Shown here: positions 26,222-35,423 of the stretch, piece by piece | How positions within the stretch are numbered: the stretch's first letter is position 1 | Layout of the letters: every line of letters begins with the position of its first letter | Assembly: GCF_000424305.1 (NCBI RefSeq) | Contig: NZ_KE384162.1 | Coordinates: 62,001-126,000, forward strand | Length of the DNA: 64,000 nt | Direction of reading: 5' to 3' | Origin: Pseudobutyrivibrio ruminis AD2017 | Lineage (GTDB): Bacteria; Bacillota; Clostridia; Lachnospirales; Lachnospiraceae | The notes under the pieces: generated by a model | The model's input: only the letters and a program-made list of their open reading frames with translations | The model's database searches: none | Told to the model about the DNA's origin: nothing | Translations under genes and position numbers: made by a program

Positions 26222-26644
26222 ATGAATAGACATGAAATCAGAAAAGAAGTATTCAAGGCTGTATTTATGAAGGAATTCTATGATTCAGATGAAATGAATC
26301 AGGTTATCAACACATTCCTTGATGGAAGAGATAATGCAGAAGAGGAAGATCTTCTCAAAAACAACAAAACTGAAGAGGATGAAAAATACATCAAAAATAA
26401 GGCTGAGGATATTGTATCTAAGCTTACAGAAATTGATGAAATGATCAATAAGTCAGTTGATGGTTGGAAGACTACACGTATGGCTAAGGTTGATTTAACT
26501 CTTATCAGACTTGCTCTTTATGAGATTAAATATGAGAACCTTCCAGTAGGTGTTGCAATCAACGAGGCTGTATCTTTGGCTGATGAATTTGGTTCAGACA
26601 GTTCTGCAGGATTCGTTAACGGAGCATTGGCTAAGTTAGTATAA
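26222..26644 (+). CDS. nusB: Transcription antitermination factor NusB
   Basis: A 140-residue all-helical RNA-binding protein that acts in ribosomal RNA antitermination and ribosome assembly with NusE. The family C-terminal blocks are present: KVDLTLIRLALYEI and VAINEAVSLADEFG. The N-terminal REIRKEVFKAVF-like helix also fits. Its stop overlaps the xseA start (TAATG), indicating coupling. Confidence 0.95.
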   Translation: MNRHEIRKEVFKAVFMKEFYDSDEMNQVINTFLDGRDNAEEEDLLKNNKTEEDEKYIKNKAEDIVSKLTEIDEMINKSVDGWKTTRMAKVDLTLIRLALYEIKYENLPVGVAINEAVSLADEFGSDSSAGFVNGALAKLV

Positions 26645-27852
26645 TGAACAAAAATATATATAGTGTATCACAGGTAAATACATATATTGAGCGTATGTTT
26701 GCCGATGATTTTATGCTTGGAAACCTTTCCCTTAGTGGTGAGGTTTCTAATTGTAAATACAATCATACAGGTCATATTTACTTCACCCTTAAGGATGAAA
26801 AAAGTGCTATTAGCTGTGTGATGTTTGCAGGCAAACGCGCCAAGGGTCTGAAGTTTCCTATGAAGGATGGAGACCAGGTTGTTGTTAGTGGATACATTGG
26901 AATATATGCTGCTACTGGTAGATATCAGGTATACGCGAGCGAAATAGAGCTTGCAGGTGTAGGTGATTTATATCAGCGTTTTGAAGCACTGAAGCAAGAG
27001 CTTGAAGAAAGCGGAATGTTTGCTTCCATGTACAAAAAGCCACTGCCTACCCATGCTATGAAAATCGGTATTGTTACTGCCTCAACCGGTGCGGCAGTTC
27101 ATGATATTATCAGGGTATCCAAAACCAGAAATCCTTTTGTTCAGTTGATTTTGTACCCAGCCCAGGTACAGGGAGAGGGAGCAGCTGAAACTATCGTTTC
27201 TGGAATAAACTGCTTAGATCAAATGGGCTTAGATGTGATAATAGTTGGTCGAGGCGGAGGTTCCATCGAGGATTTATGGGCCTTCAACGAAGAAATAGTT
27301 GCAAGGGCTATTTTTAATGCTAACACACCTATCATATCAGCAGTGGGACATGAGACTGATTTTACTATAGCTGATTTTGTTGCAGATAAAAGAGCAGCAA
27401 CTCCTTCGCAGGCAGCAGAGCTTGCTAATTTTGTCTATGATGATTTCGCAGGTAGCATTGAAAGATATTCAGATAAGCTAAACAGGGCGTTGGATTACAA
27501 GCTTTCTAATACAGCTCAGCTTATCGAAAATTATAAGCTTCGATTAAATGCACTTAGGCCTGAAAATAAAATCAAAGCAAATGAAGAACAGGTTAAGATT
27601 TTATATCAGCGATTAGAAAACCTTATGGAAAACAAAATTGCCAGATATGAAAATCGTCTTATATCTATTTCAGGTCGATTAGATGGTCTTTCTCCAGCCA
27701 AAAAGCTTGCATCTGGTTTCGGATATATTACAGATGCTTCTGGTAAAAGAATAGATAGCGCTAGTCAGTTAGCTGTTGGTGATTCAATGCTTGTTAGAAT
27801 AAAAGATGGAACCATCAAGACTAAAGTGACTGATATTGATCTTACAAAGTAG
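26644..27852 (+). CDS. xseA: Exodeoxyribonuclease VII large subunit
   Basis: Catalytic subunit of the single-strand exonuclease ExoVII. The N-terminal OB domain (VSQVNTYIERMFADDFMLGN) is followed by the nuclease region with IGIVTASTGAAVHDI, GRGGGSIEDLWAFN and AVGHETDFTIADFVAD. It ends in a helical C-terminus and a final beta-hairpin (GDSMLVRIKDG). The 402-residue length is usual for Firmicutes. xseB follows after 8 bp. Confidence 0.96.
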   Translation: MNKNIYSVSQVNTYIERMFADDFMLGNLSLSGEVSNCKYNHTGHIYFTLKDEKSAISCVMFAGKRAKGLKFPMKDGDQVVVSGYIGIYAATGRYQVYASEIELAGVGDLYQRFEALKQELEESGMFASMYKKPLPTHAMKIGIVTASTGAAVHDIIRVSKTRNPFVQLILYPAQVQGEGAAETIVSGINCLDQMGLDVIIVGRGGGSIEDLWAFNEEIVARAIFNANTPIISAVGHETDFTIADFVADKRAATPSQAAELANFVYDDFAGSIERYSDKLNRALDYKLSNTAQLIENYKLRLNALRPENKIKANEEQVKILYQRLENLMENKIARYENRLISISGRLDGLSPAKKLASGFGYITDASGKRIDSASQLAVGDSMLVRIKDGTIKTKVTDIDLTK

Positions 27853-27860
27853 GAGTAGAA

Positions 27861-28082
27861 ATGGAAGAAAACAACACAAAGACAATCGAAGAGAGCTTTG
27901 AACAGCTTGAAGAAATCATATCAAAGCTTGAATCTTCTGATGTTTCATTAGATGAATCTTTTGCACTATATAAGAGTGGAATGGACGAATTAAAAAAAGC
28001 AAACGATAAAATCGAACAAACCAAAAAGGCTGTTATGGCTATCAGCAAGGATGGCAGCCTTCAGGTTTTTGAAGAGGAATAA
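27861..28082 (+). CDS. xseB: Exodeoxyribonuclease VII small subunit
   Basis: A 73-residue helical subunit required for ExoVII assembly. The signature SFEQLEEIISKLESSDVSLD is at about 9-28, followed by LYKSGMDELKKANDKIEQ. It lies directly between xseA and ispA, the common Firmicutes order. Confidence 0.95.
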   Translation: MEENNTKTIEESFEQLEEIISKLESSDVSLDESFALYKSGMDELKKANDKIEQTKKAVMAISKDGSLQVFEEE

Positions 28083-28084
28083 AT

Positions 28085-28987
28085 ATGGGATTAGACATAA
28101 AATCAGAACTTTCTAAAAGAGCCGAGGCCGCTGAAGAAGTTATTTATAAATTCCTTCCAGAGGTTGATGGTATGCAGCATACCATATTTGATGCCATGAA
28201 ATATTCTGTTATGGCTGGGGGCAAAAGACTTAGACCTGTTCTTATGAATGAAACCTTCAAGCTTTTTGGAGGCGCGGGTGATGCTATTAACTACTACATG
28301 GCAGCAATAGAAATGATTCATACATATTCGCTTGTTCATGATGATTTGCCATCAATGGATAACGATATGCTAAGACGTGGTAAGCCTACCACTCATGCAG
28401 TATATGGCGAAGGCATGGGAGTTCTTGCGGGGGATGCACTTTTAAACTACGCATTTGAAACAGCTCTTAAATCATTCGAAGACACTGCCACACCAACAGA
28501 ACTTAAGGTAAAGGCACTTCAGATTTTAGCTAAGAAAGCCGGAGTCTATGGAATGATTGGTGGCCAGGTTGTAGATGTTGAATCAGAAAAAAATCAGTCA
28601 GAAATGACTGAAGAGAAAATAGATTTTATATATGAACTAAAAACTGGTGCTTTAATCGAAGCATCAATGGAAATAGGTGCTATTTTAGCAGGAGCAACCG
28701 ATGAACAGGTTAAGCTTATAGAATCAGTTGCATCCAAAATTGGAATGGCATTTCAAATTCAAGATGATATTCTTGATATAGAGGGAGACGAGGCAGTTCT
28801 TGGAAAGCCAATTGGCTCAGATGAACGAAATGAAAAATCTACATATGTTACATTCAAAGGTATCGAAAAATCTAAAGAAGAGGTAAAACGTCTTACAGAT
28901 GAGGCAATTGAGATACTAAAGAAGCTTCCATACGAAAATGAATTTTTAGTGGATTTACTTCAGTACCTTGTCTATAGAGACAATTAA
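28085..28987 (+). CDS. ispA: Farnesyl/geranyl diphosphate synthase
   Basis: Builds C10-C15 isoprenoid diphosphates from IPP and DMAPP. Both Asp-rich metal sites are present: LVHDDLPSMDNDMLRRGKPT (about 81-100) and FQIQDDILDIEGD. A GGKRLRP box near residue 46 supports the assignment. Together with the downstream dxs it points to the MEP pathway for isoprenoids. The gap to xseB is 2 bp. Confidence 0.95.
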   Translation: MGLDIKSELSKRAEAAEEVIYKFLPEVDGMQHTIFDAMKYSVMAGGKRLRPVLMNETFKLFGGAGDAINYYMAAIEMIHTYSLVHDDLPSMDNDMLRRGKPTTHAVYGEGMGVLAGDALLNYAFETALKSFEDTATPTELKVKALQILAKKAGVYGMIGGQVVDVESEKNQSEMTEEKIDFIYELKTGALIEASMEIGAILAGATDEQVKLIESVASKIGMAFQIQDDILDIEGDEAVLGKPIGSDERNEKSTYVTFKGIEKSKEEVKRLTDEAIEILKKLPYENEFLVDLLQYLVYRDN

Positions 28988-28993
28988 GGGATT

Positions 28994-30856
28994 ATGGTTC
29001 TTGATAAGATAAAGCAACCTAATGATATAAAGAATTTATCAGAGGAAGAGATAAACGCTCTTCCTGGTGAAATTCGTGAATTTTTAATAGAAAACCTTTC
29101 GAAAACAGGTGGACATTTAGCTTCTAACTTAGGAACTGTGGAGCTTACTATAGCACTTCATTTGCTTATGGATTTCCCTAAGGACAAGCTTGTATGGGAT
29201 GTTGGACATCAGGCTTACACTCACAAAATTCTTACTGGAAGAGCTGCTGAATTCGAGCATCTTCGTCAGTATGGTGGCATTAGCGGTTTCCCTAAAAGAT
29301 CAGAAAGCGATTGTGATAGCTTTGATACAGGTCATAGTTCAACATCTATTTCAGCTGCACTTGGTTACTGCATGGCCAGAGATTTAGCAGGGGATGATTA
29401 CAAAGTAGCGGCTGTTATTGGAGATGGAGCTCTTACAGGTGGTCTTGCATACGAGGCATTAAACAATGCATCTCGTCTTAAGAAATCCAATTTACTCATT
29501 GTATTAAATGATAATGAAATGTCCATTTCAAAGAATGTAGGTGGTATGTCTACTAACCTTGAAAGACTTCGTACCAGCTCTAAATATGTTGGATTCAAGA
29601 ATGATGTTTTAAATTCTTTGGAATCATGGCCAAATGGAGAGCGTTTAATTCGCAAAATTAGAAGTACCAAAAATGGAATCAAATCATTAATGGTTCCAAA
29701 CATGGTTTTCGAGGATTTGGGAATTATGTATTTGGGACCAGTTGATGGTCATAACATTAAGTCTATGCTTGAGACTTTTAAGATGGCTATTAAAATCAAA
29801 GGCCCAGTGCTTGTACATGTTATTACCAAAAAGGGTAATGGTTATTTACCAGCAGAACGTCATCCATCCAGATTCCATGGAACTGATATTTTCGAAATCG
29901 AAACAGGTTTGCCAAAGAGAAATCCTAACCCAGGCTATACAGATGTTTTCTCAACTGTTATGCGTAAGATGGGCGATAGAAATCCGGAGGTTGTTGCTAT
30001 CACAGCAGCCATGGCAGAGGGAGCAGGATTAAAACGATTTAGAAATATGTTCCCAGATAGATTCTTTGATGTAGGTATCGCAGAGGAGCACGCGGTTACT
30101 TTTGCTGCAGGCCTTGCTTTAGGTGGAAGAGTACCTGTGTTTGCTGTTTACTCATCATTCCTCCAGCGTGCCTACGACCAGATATTAGAGGATGTTTGCT
30201 TACAGAATCTTCATGTGGTTTTTGCTATAGATAGAGCAGGACTTGTTGGTGCAGATGGTAGCACACACCAAGGTGTATTTGATATTTCATTCCTTACATC
30301 TATGCCTAATATGACTGTTATGGCTCCAAAGAACAAATGGGAGCTTTCAGATATGATGAAGTATGCTGTATCTGAACACACAGGACCTATTGCCATTAGA
30401 TACCCAAGAGGTGAAGCATATTGTGGCCTTAAGGAACACAGAGCACCTATTGAACTTGGCAAAGCAGAAGAAATCAAATCAGGTTCTAAGGTTATGCTTT
30501 TTGCATATGGCTCTATGGTTAAGAAGGCTGAAGAGGTTGCAGAGCTTCTTTCAAAGCAAGGAATTGATGCTGGAATTTGCAATGCCAGATTTGCAAAGCC
30601 TTTAGATGAGAACTATTTAAATAGTATCAAGAGCCAGTATGATGTGATTGTTACTATGGAAGAAAATGTTCTTGCAGGTGGCTTTGGTGAGCAGGTTCAG
30701 GCATTTTTATCAGATAATGAATACAAAGGAAAAGTGCTTAAGGTTGCAGTTCCTAACGAATTTGTTAGACATGGCAGTGTTACACTTTTATTTAAAGAAC
30801 TTAAGATGGATGCAGAATCCATTACGGAAAGAATTTTAAAAGCATTAGGAAAGTAA
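28994..30856 (+). CDS. dxs: 1-deoxy-D-xylulose-5-phosphate synthase
   Basis: Thiamine-diphosphate enzyme that condenses pyruvate and glyceraldehyde 3-phosphate, first step of the MEP pathway. The 620-residue length is normal. The ThDP/Mg motif GDGALTGGLAYEALNN (about 142-157), DVGHQAYTHKILTG and GIAEEHAVTFAAGLA are clear. It begins 6 bp after ispA with a weak ribosome site, so coupling is likely. Confidence 0.96.
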   Translation: MVLDKIKQPNDIKNLSEEEINALPGEIREFLIENLSKTGGHLASNLGTVELTIALHLLMDFPKDKLVWDVGHQAYTHKILTGRAAEFEHLRQYGGISGFPKRSESDCDSFDTGHSSTSISAALGYCMARDLAGDDYKVAAVIGDGALTGGLAYEALNNASRLKKSNLLIVLNDNEMSISKNVGGMSTNLERLRTSSKYVGFKNDVLNSLESWPNGERLIRKIRSTKNGIKSLMVPNMVFEDLGIMYLGPVDGHNIKSMLETFKMAIKIKGPVLVHVITKKGNGYLPAERHPSRFHGTDIFEIETGLPKRNPNPGYTDVFSTVMRKMGDRNPEVVAITAAMAEGAGLKRFRNMFPDRFFDVGIAEEHAVTFAAGLALGGRVPVFAVYSSFLQRAYDQILEDVCLQNLHVVFAIDRAGLVGADGSTHQGVFDISFLTSMPNMTVMAPKNKWELSDMMKYAVSEHTGPIAIRYPRGEAYCGLKEHRAPIELGKAEEIKSGSKVMLFAYGSMVKKAEEVAELLSKQGIDAGICNARFAKPLDENYLNSIKSQYDVIVTMEENVLAGGFGEQVQAFLSDNEYKGKVLKVAVPNEFVRHGSVTLLFKELKMDAESITERILKALGK

Positions 30857-30857
30857 T

Positions 30858-31655
30858 ATGAAAGAAAGACTTGATGTAGTTTTAGTAGATAGAGGGTTTG
30901 CACCTTCTAGAGAAAAAGCAAAAACAATGATAATGGAAGGCAATGTCTTTGTAAAAGGCAACAGAGAGGACAAAGCCGGAACCAAAATCGATGTAGATGC
31001 TGATATTGAAATCCACGGACAGCAGCTTAAATATGTTAGCCGTGGTGGCCTTAAGCTTGAAAAGGCAATGACACATTTTGGCATTACTCTTGATGGAAAG
31101 GTCTGTATGGATATCGGTGCATCAACAGGTGGATTTACTGATTGTATGCTTCAAAACGGAGCAATCAAGGTATTTTCTGTAGACGTTGGATATGGCCAGT
31201 TCGCATGGAAGCTTCGCCAGGATCCAAGAGTTGTTTGCATGGAAAAGACAAACATTAGATATGTCACACCAGAGGATATTGGAGAAGCTTTAGATTTTGC
31301 CTCTGTTGATGTTTCTTTTATTAGTCTTACAAAGGTTTTAGGTCCAGCAAAGGCATTACTTGCGGATGACGCAGAAATGGTTTGTCTCATCAAGCCTCAG
31401 TTCGAAGCTGGAAGAGAAAAGGTTGGTAAGAAGGGTGTAGTAAGAGACCCTGCAGTACATGAAGAAGTTATTAATACCATAATTGATTTTGTTACAGAAA
31501 TTGGTTTTTATGTTCTTCATCTTGAATACTCACCAATCAAGGGACCAGAAGGAAATATTGAATATCTTATTCATATTGCTACACAGGAAAAACAGGGGGA
31601 AGCAATTGATGTAGCTGCTACTGTAAAGGCGGCTCATGACAGCTTAGACAAATAA
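30858..31655 (+). CDS. tlyA: TlyA-family rRNA methyltransferase
   Basis: A 265-residue protein. An N-terminal S4 RNA-binding domain (KERLDVVLVDRGFAPSREKA) is followed by an FtsJ-like SAM-binding fold with DIGASTGGFTDCMLQ. Family members methylate ribosomal RNA 2'-OH positions; in Mycobacterium the targets are C1409 of 16S and C1920 of 23S. The hemolysin name is historical. The stop overlaps the nadK start by one base (shared at 31655). Confidence 0.93.
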   Translation: MKERLDVVLVDRGFAPSREKAKTMIMEGNVFVKGNREDKAGTKIDVDADIEIHGQQLKYVSRGGLKLEKAMTHFGITLDGKVCMDIGASTGGFTDCMLQNGAIKVFSVDVGYGQFAWKLRQDPRVVCMEKTNIRYVTPEDIGEALDFASVDVSFISLTKVLGPAKALLADDAEMVCLIKPQFEAGREKVGKKGVVRDPAVHEEVINTIIDFVTEIGFYVLHLEYSPIKGPEGNIEYLIHIATQEKQGEAIDVAATVKAAHDSLDK

Positions 31656-32500
31656 TGAAAAAGTTTTTAATTGTTGCAAGGTCTTTTAGCGATTTACATG
31701 AAAAATATATAAACATTATCAGAGATTATATATCTAGCCATGGAGGTATGTGCATTCTTGATCTAGACACATGCCCAGACAGCTCTGAAAATCAGGTTAC
31801 AGTTGGAGATGATATTGAATGCATCATTACTGTAGGTGGTGATGGAACTGTGGTTAGAGTGGCTCAGAATGTTAATAACAGAAAGGTACCAATAGTAGGA
31901 CTGAACTGCGGTCATTTAGGCTACCTATGCGATATGACAGTAGATAATGTTGAACATTGTCTTAATCAGCTACTTAGTGACAATTACAAAATAGATGAAA
32001 GAATGATGCTTGAGGGTGATTTATCAGGTGATGAGAAAAATCATTTCAAGGCATTAAATGATATAGTGGTGGCATCTGATGCTGCTGGATTATATGTTTT
32101 AAATATTACTGTAAAAGTAAATGGAATTCAGCTGTATTCGCATAATTGTGATGGATTGATAGTATCAACACCTACTGGTTCTACAGCTTACAATCTTTCG
32201 GCTAATGGACCAATTGTTAGTCCTCATGCAGATTGTATCATCCTTACTCCGATTAACCCTCATACCCTTAATTCAAGAAGCATAATTTTAGCTTCAACAG
32301 ATGAGGTTGAGGTTTCTATTGAAGCACGTCACGAAGAGGATGAACCAGTTGCCAACATTATTTATGATGGCACACTTAGACAAAAGCTATACAAAAAGCA
32401 GGTTTTGAAAATATATAAATCTAAATCAACTTCACATATGGTTATGTTGGAAAATGTCAATTTTCTTGAGCGAATTAGAGCACGAATGCAGGAGATTTAA
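31655..32500 (+). CDS. nadK: NAD kinase
   Basis: Phosphorylates NAD to NADP using ATP or polyphosphate. The GGDGT motif is in ITVGGDGTVVRV, the family motif appears as NCGHLGYL and the substrate loop as TPTGSTAYNLSANGP. The 281-residue length fits. It is in the usual nadK-argR-recN order of Firmicutes and is adjacent to argR without spacing. Confidence 0.95.
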   Translation: MKKFLIVARSFSDLHEKYINIIRDYISSHGGMCILDLDTCPDSSENQVTVGDDIECIITVGGDGTVVRVAQNVNNRKVPIVGLNCGHLGYLCDMTVDNVEHCLNQLLSDNYKIDERMMLEGDLSGDEKNHFKALNDIVVASDAAGLYVLNITVKVNGIQLYSHNCDGLIVSTPTGSTAYNLSANGPIVSPHADCIILTPINPHTLNSRSIILASTDEVEVSIEARHEEDEPVANIIYDGTLRQKLYKKQVLKIYKSKSTSHMVMLENVNFLERIRARMQEI

Positions 32501-32956
32501 ATGAAGATTGAAAGACAAGCTAAGATACTAGAATTGATTGTTAAAAATGAAATAGGTACACAGGAGGAGCTTACTGCTAAGCTTGAAGAAGCTGGCTTTA
32601 ACGCTACTCAGGCTACTATTTCTAGAGATATTCGTGAAATGAAGCTTACAAAAATAGCTGATAGTGCAGGTAAGCTTCGTTATGTAGCCTATAGGTCTAC
32701 AGACGATGATATGAATGAAAAATATATCCGCATTTTCCTTGATGGATTTATATCTATGGATAATGCTGGTAATATATTGGTTGTAAAGACAGTTTCTGGA
32801 ATGGCTATGGCTGTAGCAGCAGCTTTAGATCATATGGATTTTCCAGAAATTGTTGGTTCTATTGCAGGTGATGATACTATTATGTGTGCCATCCGAAGCT
32901 TAGACGATACCGTTTCTTTAATGGGGAAATTAAAGAAGCTTATAGAAAAAAGGTAA
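32501..32956 (+). CDS. argR: Arginine repressor ArgR
   Basis: A 151-residue arginine-responsive regulator. The winged-helix DNA-binding N-terminus (KIERQAKILELIVKNEIGTQ, then ATQATISRDIREMKL) is followed by the hexamerisation and arginine-binding C-terminus, whose GSIAGDDTIM block holds the ligand Asp pair. It most likely controls argG, argCJBD and argH of this window through ARG boxes. It sits between nadK and recN as in Bacillus (ahrC). Confidence 0.95.
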   Translation: MKIERQAKILELIVKNEIGTQEELTAKLEEAGFNATQATISRDIREMKLTKIADSAGKLRYVAYRSTDDDMNEKYIRIFLDGFISMDNAGNILVVKTVSGMAMAVAAALDHMDFPEIVGSIAGDDTIMCAIRSLDDTVSLMGKLKKLIEKR

Positions 32957-33005
32957 GTGCAAGTATCCTTTTATTTTGGTAAGTTGGGCGGAAAAGGAGA
33001 ATAAA

Positions 33006-34685
33006 ATGCTAGCAAGTTTGCACGTAAAAAACTTAGCCCTTATTGATGAAGAGGAGATAGTGTTTTCACATGGGCTTAACATCCTATCTGGTGAGACTGG
33101 AGCGGGTAAATCAATTATTTTGGGAGCTTTACACTTAAGTCTTGGGGATAAGGCATCAAAGGATTTTTTGAGAGATGCTGATTCAGAGGCTTTTGTCGAA
33201 GCAGTTTATTTAGTTAATGATGAGGCTACCAAGGAAGCACTAAGAGCCCTTGATGTTGAGCCATATGATGATGAAGTGATTATGAGTCGCCGCATCACTG
33301 ACACTAGAAGTGTTGGTAAAATCAATGGCGAGCAGGTTCCTGCAGCTAAGATGAAGGAGGTAGGTGCATTACTTCTTGATATCTATGGTCAAAAGGAGCA
33401 TCAGTCATTGCTAAATACTAAAAAGCATATGGAGCTTCTTGATGAGTTTGCTAAAGCAGAAATAGGAGATTTAAAGACTCAGATTGCTTCAAGCTACAAG
33501 GAATATAAAGCTCTTATGGCTGAACTTGACGAGGCGAAGCAAAGTGATGTTTCCAAGGAACGTGAAATCATCTTACTGGAGCATGAAATAGGCGAAATAG
33601 AGGCAGCTGGTTTAAAGGTTGGAGAAGATGAGGAATTAGAGGAAGAATACAAACGACTTTCTAATTTCAGTAGAACGATGGAATATTTTGGAAGAGCCCA
33701 CGAAGCAATGGCTGGGGATGGAGGCGTATCAGATGCCATCAGTTCTGCAATATCTGATATACGATATATAGAGGGCATTGATGAAAGAGCTTCTGAGTTT
33801 TTATCGATGTTAAATGACGCCGATAGTATCATTTCTGATTTTAACAGAGAACTATCTAGCTATATGTCAGATGTATCTTTTGATGCTGAAAGATTTAATG
33901 AGGTGGAGGTTCGCCTTAACGAAATTAATCGATTAAAAGACAAATATGGTTCTACTATTGAGCTTATTTTAGAGGAACTTGATAAACGCCTTGAAAAGAA
34001 AAAGAAATACGAATCATTTGACGAGTATTTATCAGAGCTTAAGGCTAAGGTAGATAAAGCCACAAAGGAATTAGATGCATTATGCCAAAAGCTTTCTGAT
34101 ATTAGAAAGAAAAAGGCGAAGGAATTATCCGAGAAAATGAAGGAAGCTATGAGTGACTTGAACTTCCTTAACAGCGAATTTGATGTTGAGCTTAGAAAAC
34201 TAGACCATTATACAGCCGAGGGCTTTGATGATGGAGAGTTTGTAATTTGTACAAATCCAGGAGAACCACTTAGACCTCTTAAGGATATAGCATCAGGTGG
34301 TGAAATGAGCCGTATCATGCTTGCTATAAAAACAGTTCTTGCATCACGTGGTGGCATTGATACACTTATTTTTGATGAGATAGATGCAGGTATTTCTGGT
34401 AGAACAGCTCAGGCTGTTTCTGAAAAGCTATCAACTGTTGCAGGCAGTCATCAGGTTATTTGTATTACACATTTACCACAGATTGCAGCTATGGCAGATA
34501 CTCATTTCTTAATAGAAAAGAGTGTAGAAAATGGTCATACAATCTCTGGAATTAAAAAGCTCTACAATGATGAAACTGTCGATGAGCTTGCAAGAATGCT
34601 TGGTGGTAGTGTCATCACTGAAGCTGTAATGAATAATGCAAAAGAGATGCTAGAGTTGGCAAAGACATACAAAAATCAATCTTGA
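33006..34685 (+). CDS. recN: DNA repair protein RecN
   Basis: SMC-like ATPase acting in double-strand-break repair. Walker A is GETGAGKSIIL (about 33-43), a long coiled-coil middle spans about 155-370, the signature is ASGGEMSRIMLAI and Walker B is LIFDEIDAGISG. I chose the ATG at 33006 (559 residues), after AAAAGGAG; the start at 32976 would add 10 residues. A terminator follows at 34712. Confidence 0.96.
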   Translation: MLASLHVKNLALIDEEEIVFSHGLNILSGETGAGKSIILGALHLSLGDKASKDFLRDADSEAFVEAVYLVNDEATKEALRALDVEPYDDEVIMSRRITDTRSVGKINGEQVPAAKMKEVGALLLDIYGQKEHQSLLNTKKHMELLDEFAKAEIGDLKTQIASSYKEYKALMAELDEAKQSDVSKEREIILLEHEIGEIEAAGLKVGEDEELEEEYKRLSNFSRTMEYFGRAHEAMAGDGGVSDAISSAISDIRYIEGIDERASEFLSMLNDADSIISDFNRELSSYMSDVSFDAERFNEVEVRLNEINRLKDKYGSTIELILEELDKRLEKKKKYESFDEYLSELKAKVDKATKELDALCQKLSDIRKKKAKELSEKMKEAMSDLNFLNSEFDVELRKLDHYTAEGFDDGEFVICTNPGEPLRPLKDIASGGEMSRIMLAIKTVLASRGGIDTLIFDEIDAGISGRTAQAVSEKLSTVAGSHQVICITHLPQIAAMADTHFLIEKSVENGHTISGIKKLYNDETVDELARMLGGSVITEAVMNNAKEMLELAKTYKNQS

Positions 34686-34710
34686 CAAAAAATATAACGT
34701 TTAGTATATT
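34682..34710 (+). promoter_or_regulatory. Sigma-A promoter overlapping the recN 3' end
   Basis: TTGACA (34682-34687) and TATATT (34705-34710) are exactly 17 bp apart, and the -35 spans the recN stop. A recN terminator begins 2 bp later, so the start point of this promoter (near 34717) falls inside its left arm. Transcripts starting here would lack half the hairpin and escape termination. Confidence 0.65.
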
Positions 34711-34711
34711 A

Positions 34712-34743
34712 GAATCCGCATTACAAGTGCGGGTTCTTTTTTT
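34712..34743 (+). terminator. recN terminator
   Basis: GAATCCGCA (34712-34720) pairs with TGCGGGTTC (34728-34736), with one G-U pair, followed by seven Ts. Confidence 0.88.
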
Positions 34744-34781
34744 ATCGTTTTTTAAATCCATTTTCATACATAATATAATAA

Positions 34782-35423
34782 ATGGCAAATGAACAATTTA
34801 ATAAAGTAAAGGACTATATAGTTTACAAGGTAGTTAATCACGATAGCAACATTAAGCTTCTAGCAGGTGTTCCACATGTAAATTATTTGGATTTGGCTAT
34901 TATTTTTTACAGGATGATGCCAGAGACTGTAGATTTGGACGAAAAGGAAGTAGTTCTTATTGGAAATGAAGAATTGTTTTTATGGGATGTTACTGTAGAA
35001 GATTTGATGAATGCTGCTGGAACTAATACATCTAGAATTTTAGGAGTGAAGATTAGGGGCATTTTATCTACCATTGCAGAATATATGGATGATATTTCGA
35101 TGCTTGAAATAGCAGAGGAGGAAGAAAAATATGTTCCTTTATATGTTGTTTCAAACAAATATAGCTATAATGGCGCTTCGGTTATTTTATATAAGGATTT
35201 GTTGAAAGCTATAGCTGCTAAGCTAAAATCTGATATATATATCATACCTAGTTCAATTCACGAGGTTATTGTTGTTAAATCAATAAAAGACTGTGAGATA
35301 GATACTGCCGGCCTCAAGGAATTGATAGCTCATATTAATGATACAAGCCTTCCAGAGAGCGAAGTATTATCTAACAGCCTTTATTTTTATTCAAGGGATA
35401 CAAATGTATTAAGCTTTGCTTAA
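34782..35423 (+). CDS. DUF5688-like protein
   Basis: A 213-residue protein resembling the C-terminal part of the Lachnospiraceae DUF5688 family: the VPHVNYLDLAIIFYRMM, YVVSNKYSYNGASVILY and IYIIPSSIHEVIVV blocks and the terminal SLYFYSRDTNVLSFA fit. Longer members carry an additional N-terminal region that is missing or very short here. No ribosome site precedes the ATG, and a TATAAT sits 2 bp before it, so the start is uncertain. The function is unknown. It ends directly against potD on the other strand. Confidence 0.7.
   Translation: MANEQFNKVKDYIVYKVVNHDSNIKLLAGVPHVNYLDLAIIFYRMMPETVDLDEKEVVLIGNEELFLWDVTVEDLMNAAGTNTSRILGVKIRGILSTIAEYMDDISMLEIAEEEEKYVPLYVVSNKYSYNGASVILYKDLLKAIAAKLKSDIYIIPSSIHEVIVVKSIKDCEIDTAGLKELIAHINDTSLPESEVLSNSLYFYSRDTNVLSFA

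Noticed and set aside
34774-34779. TATAAT as promoter of the DUF5688 gene
   Set aside because: It lies 2 bp before the ATG, so transcription would begin after the start codon; the promoter at 34682-34710 fits better.
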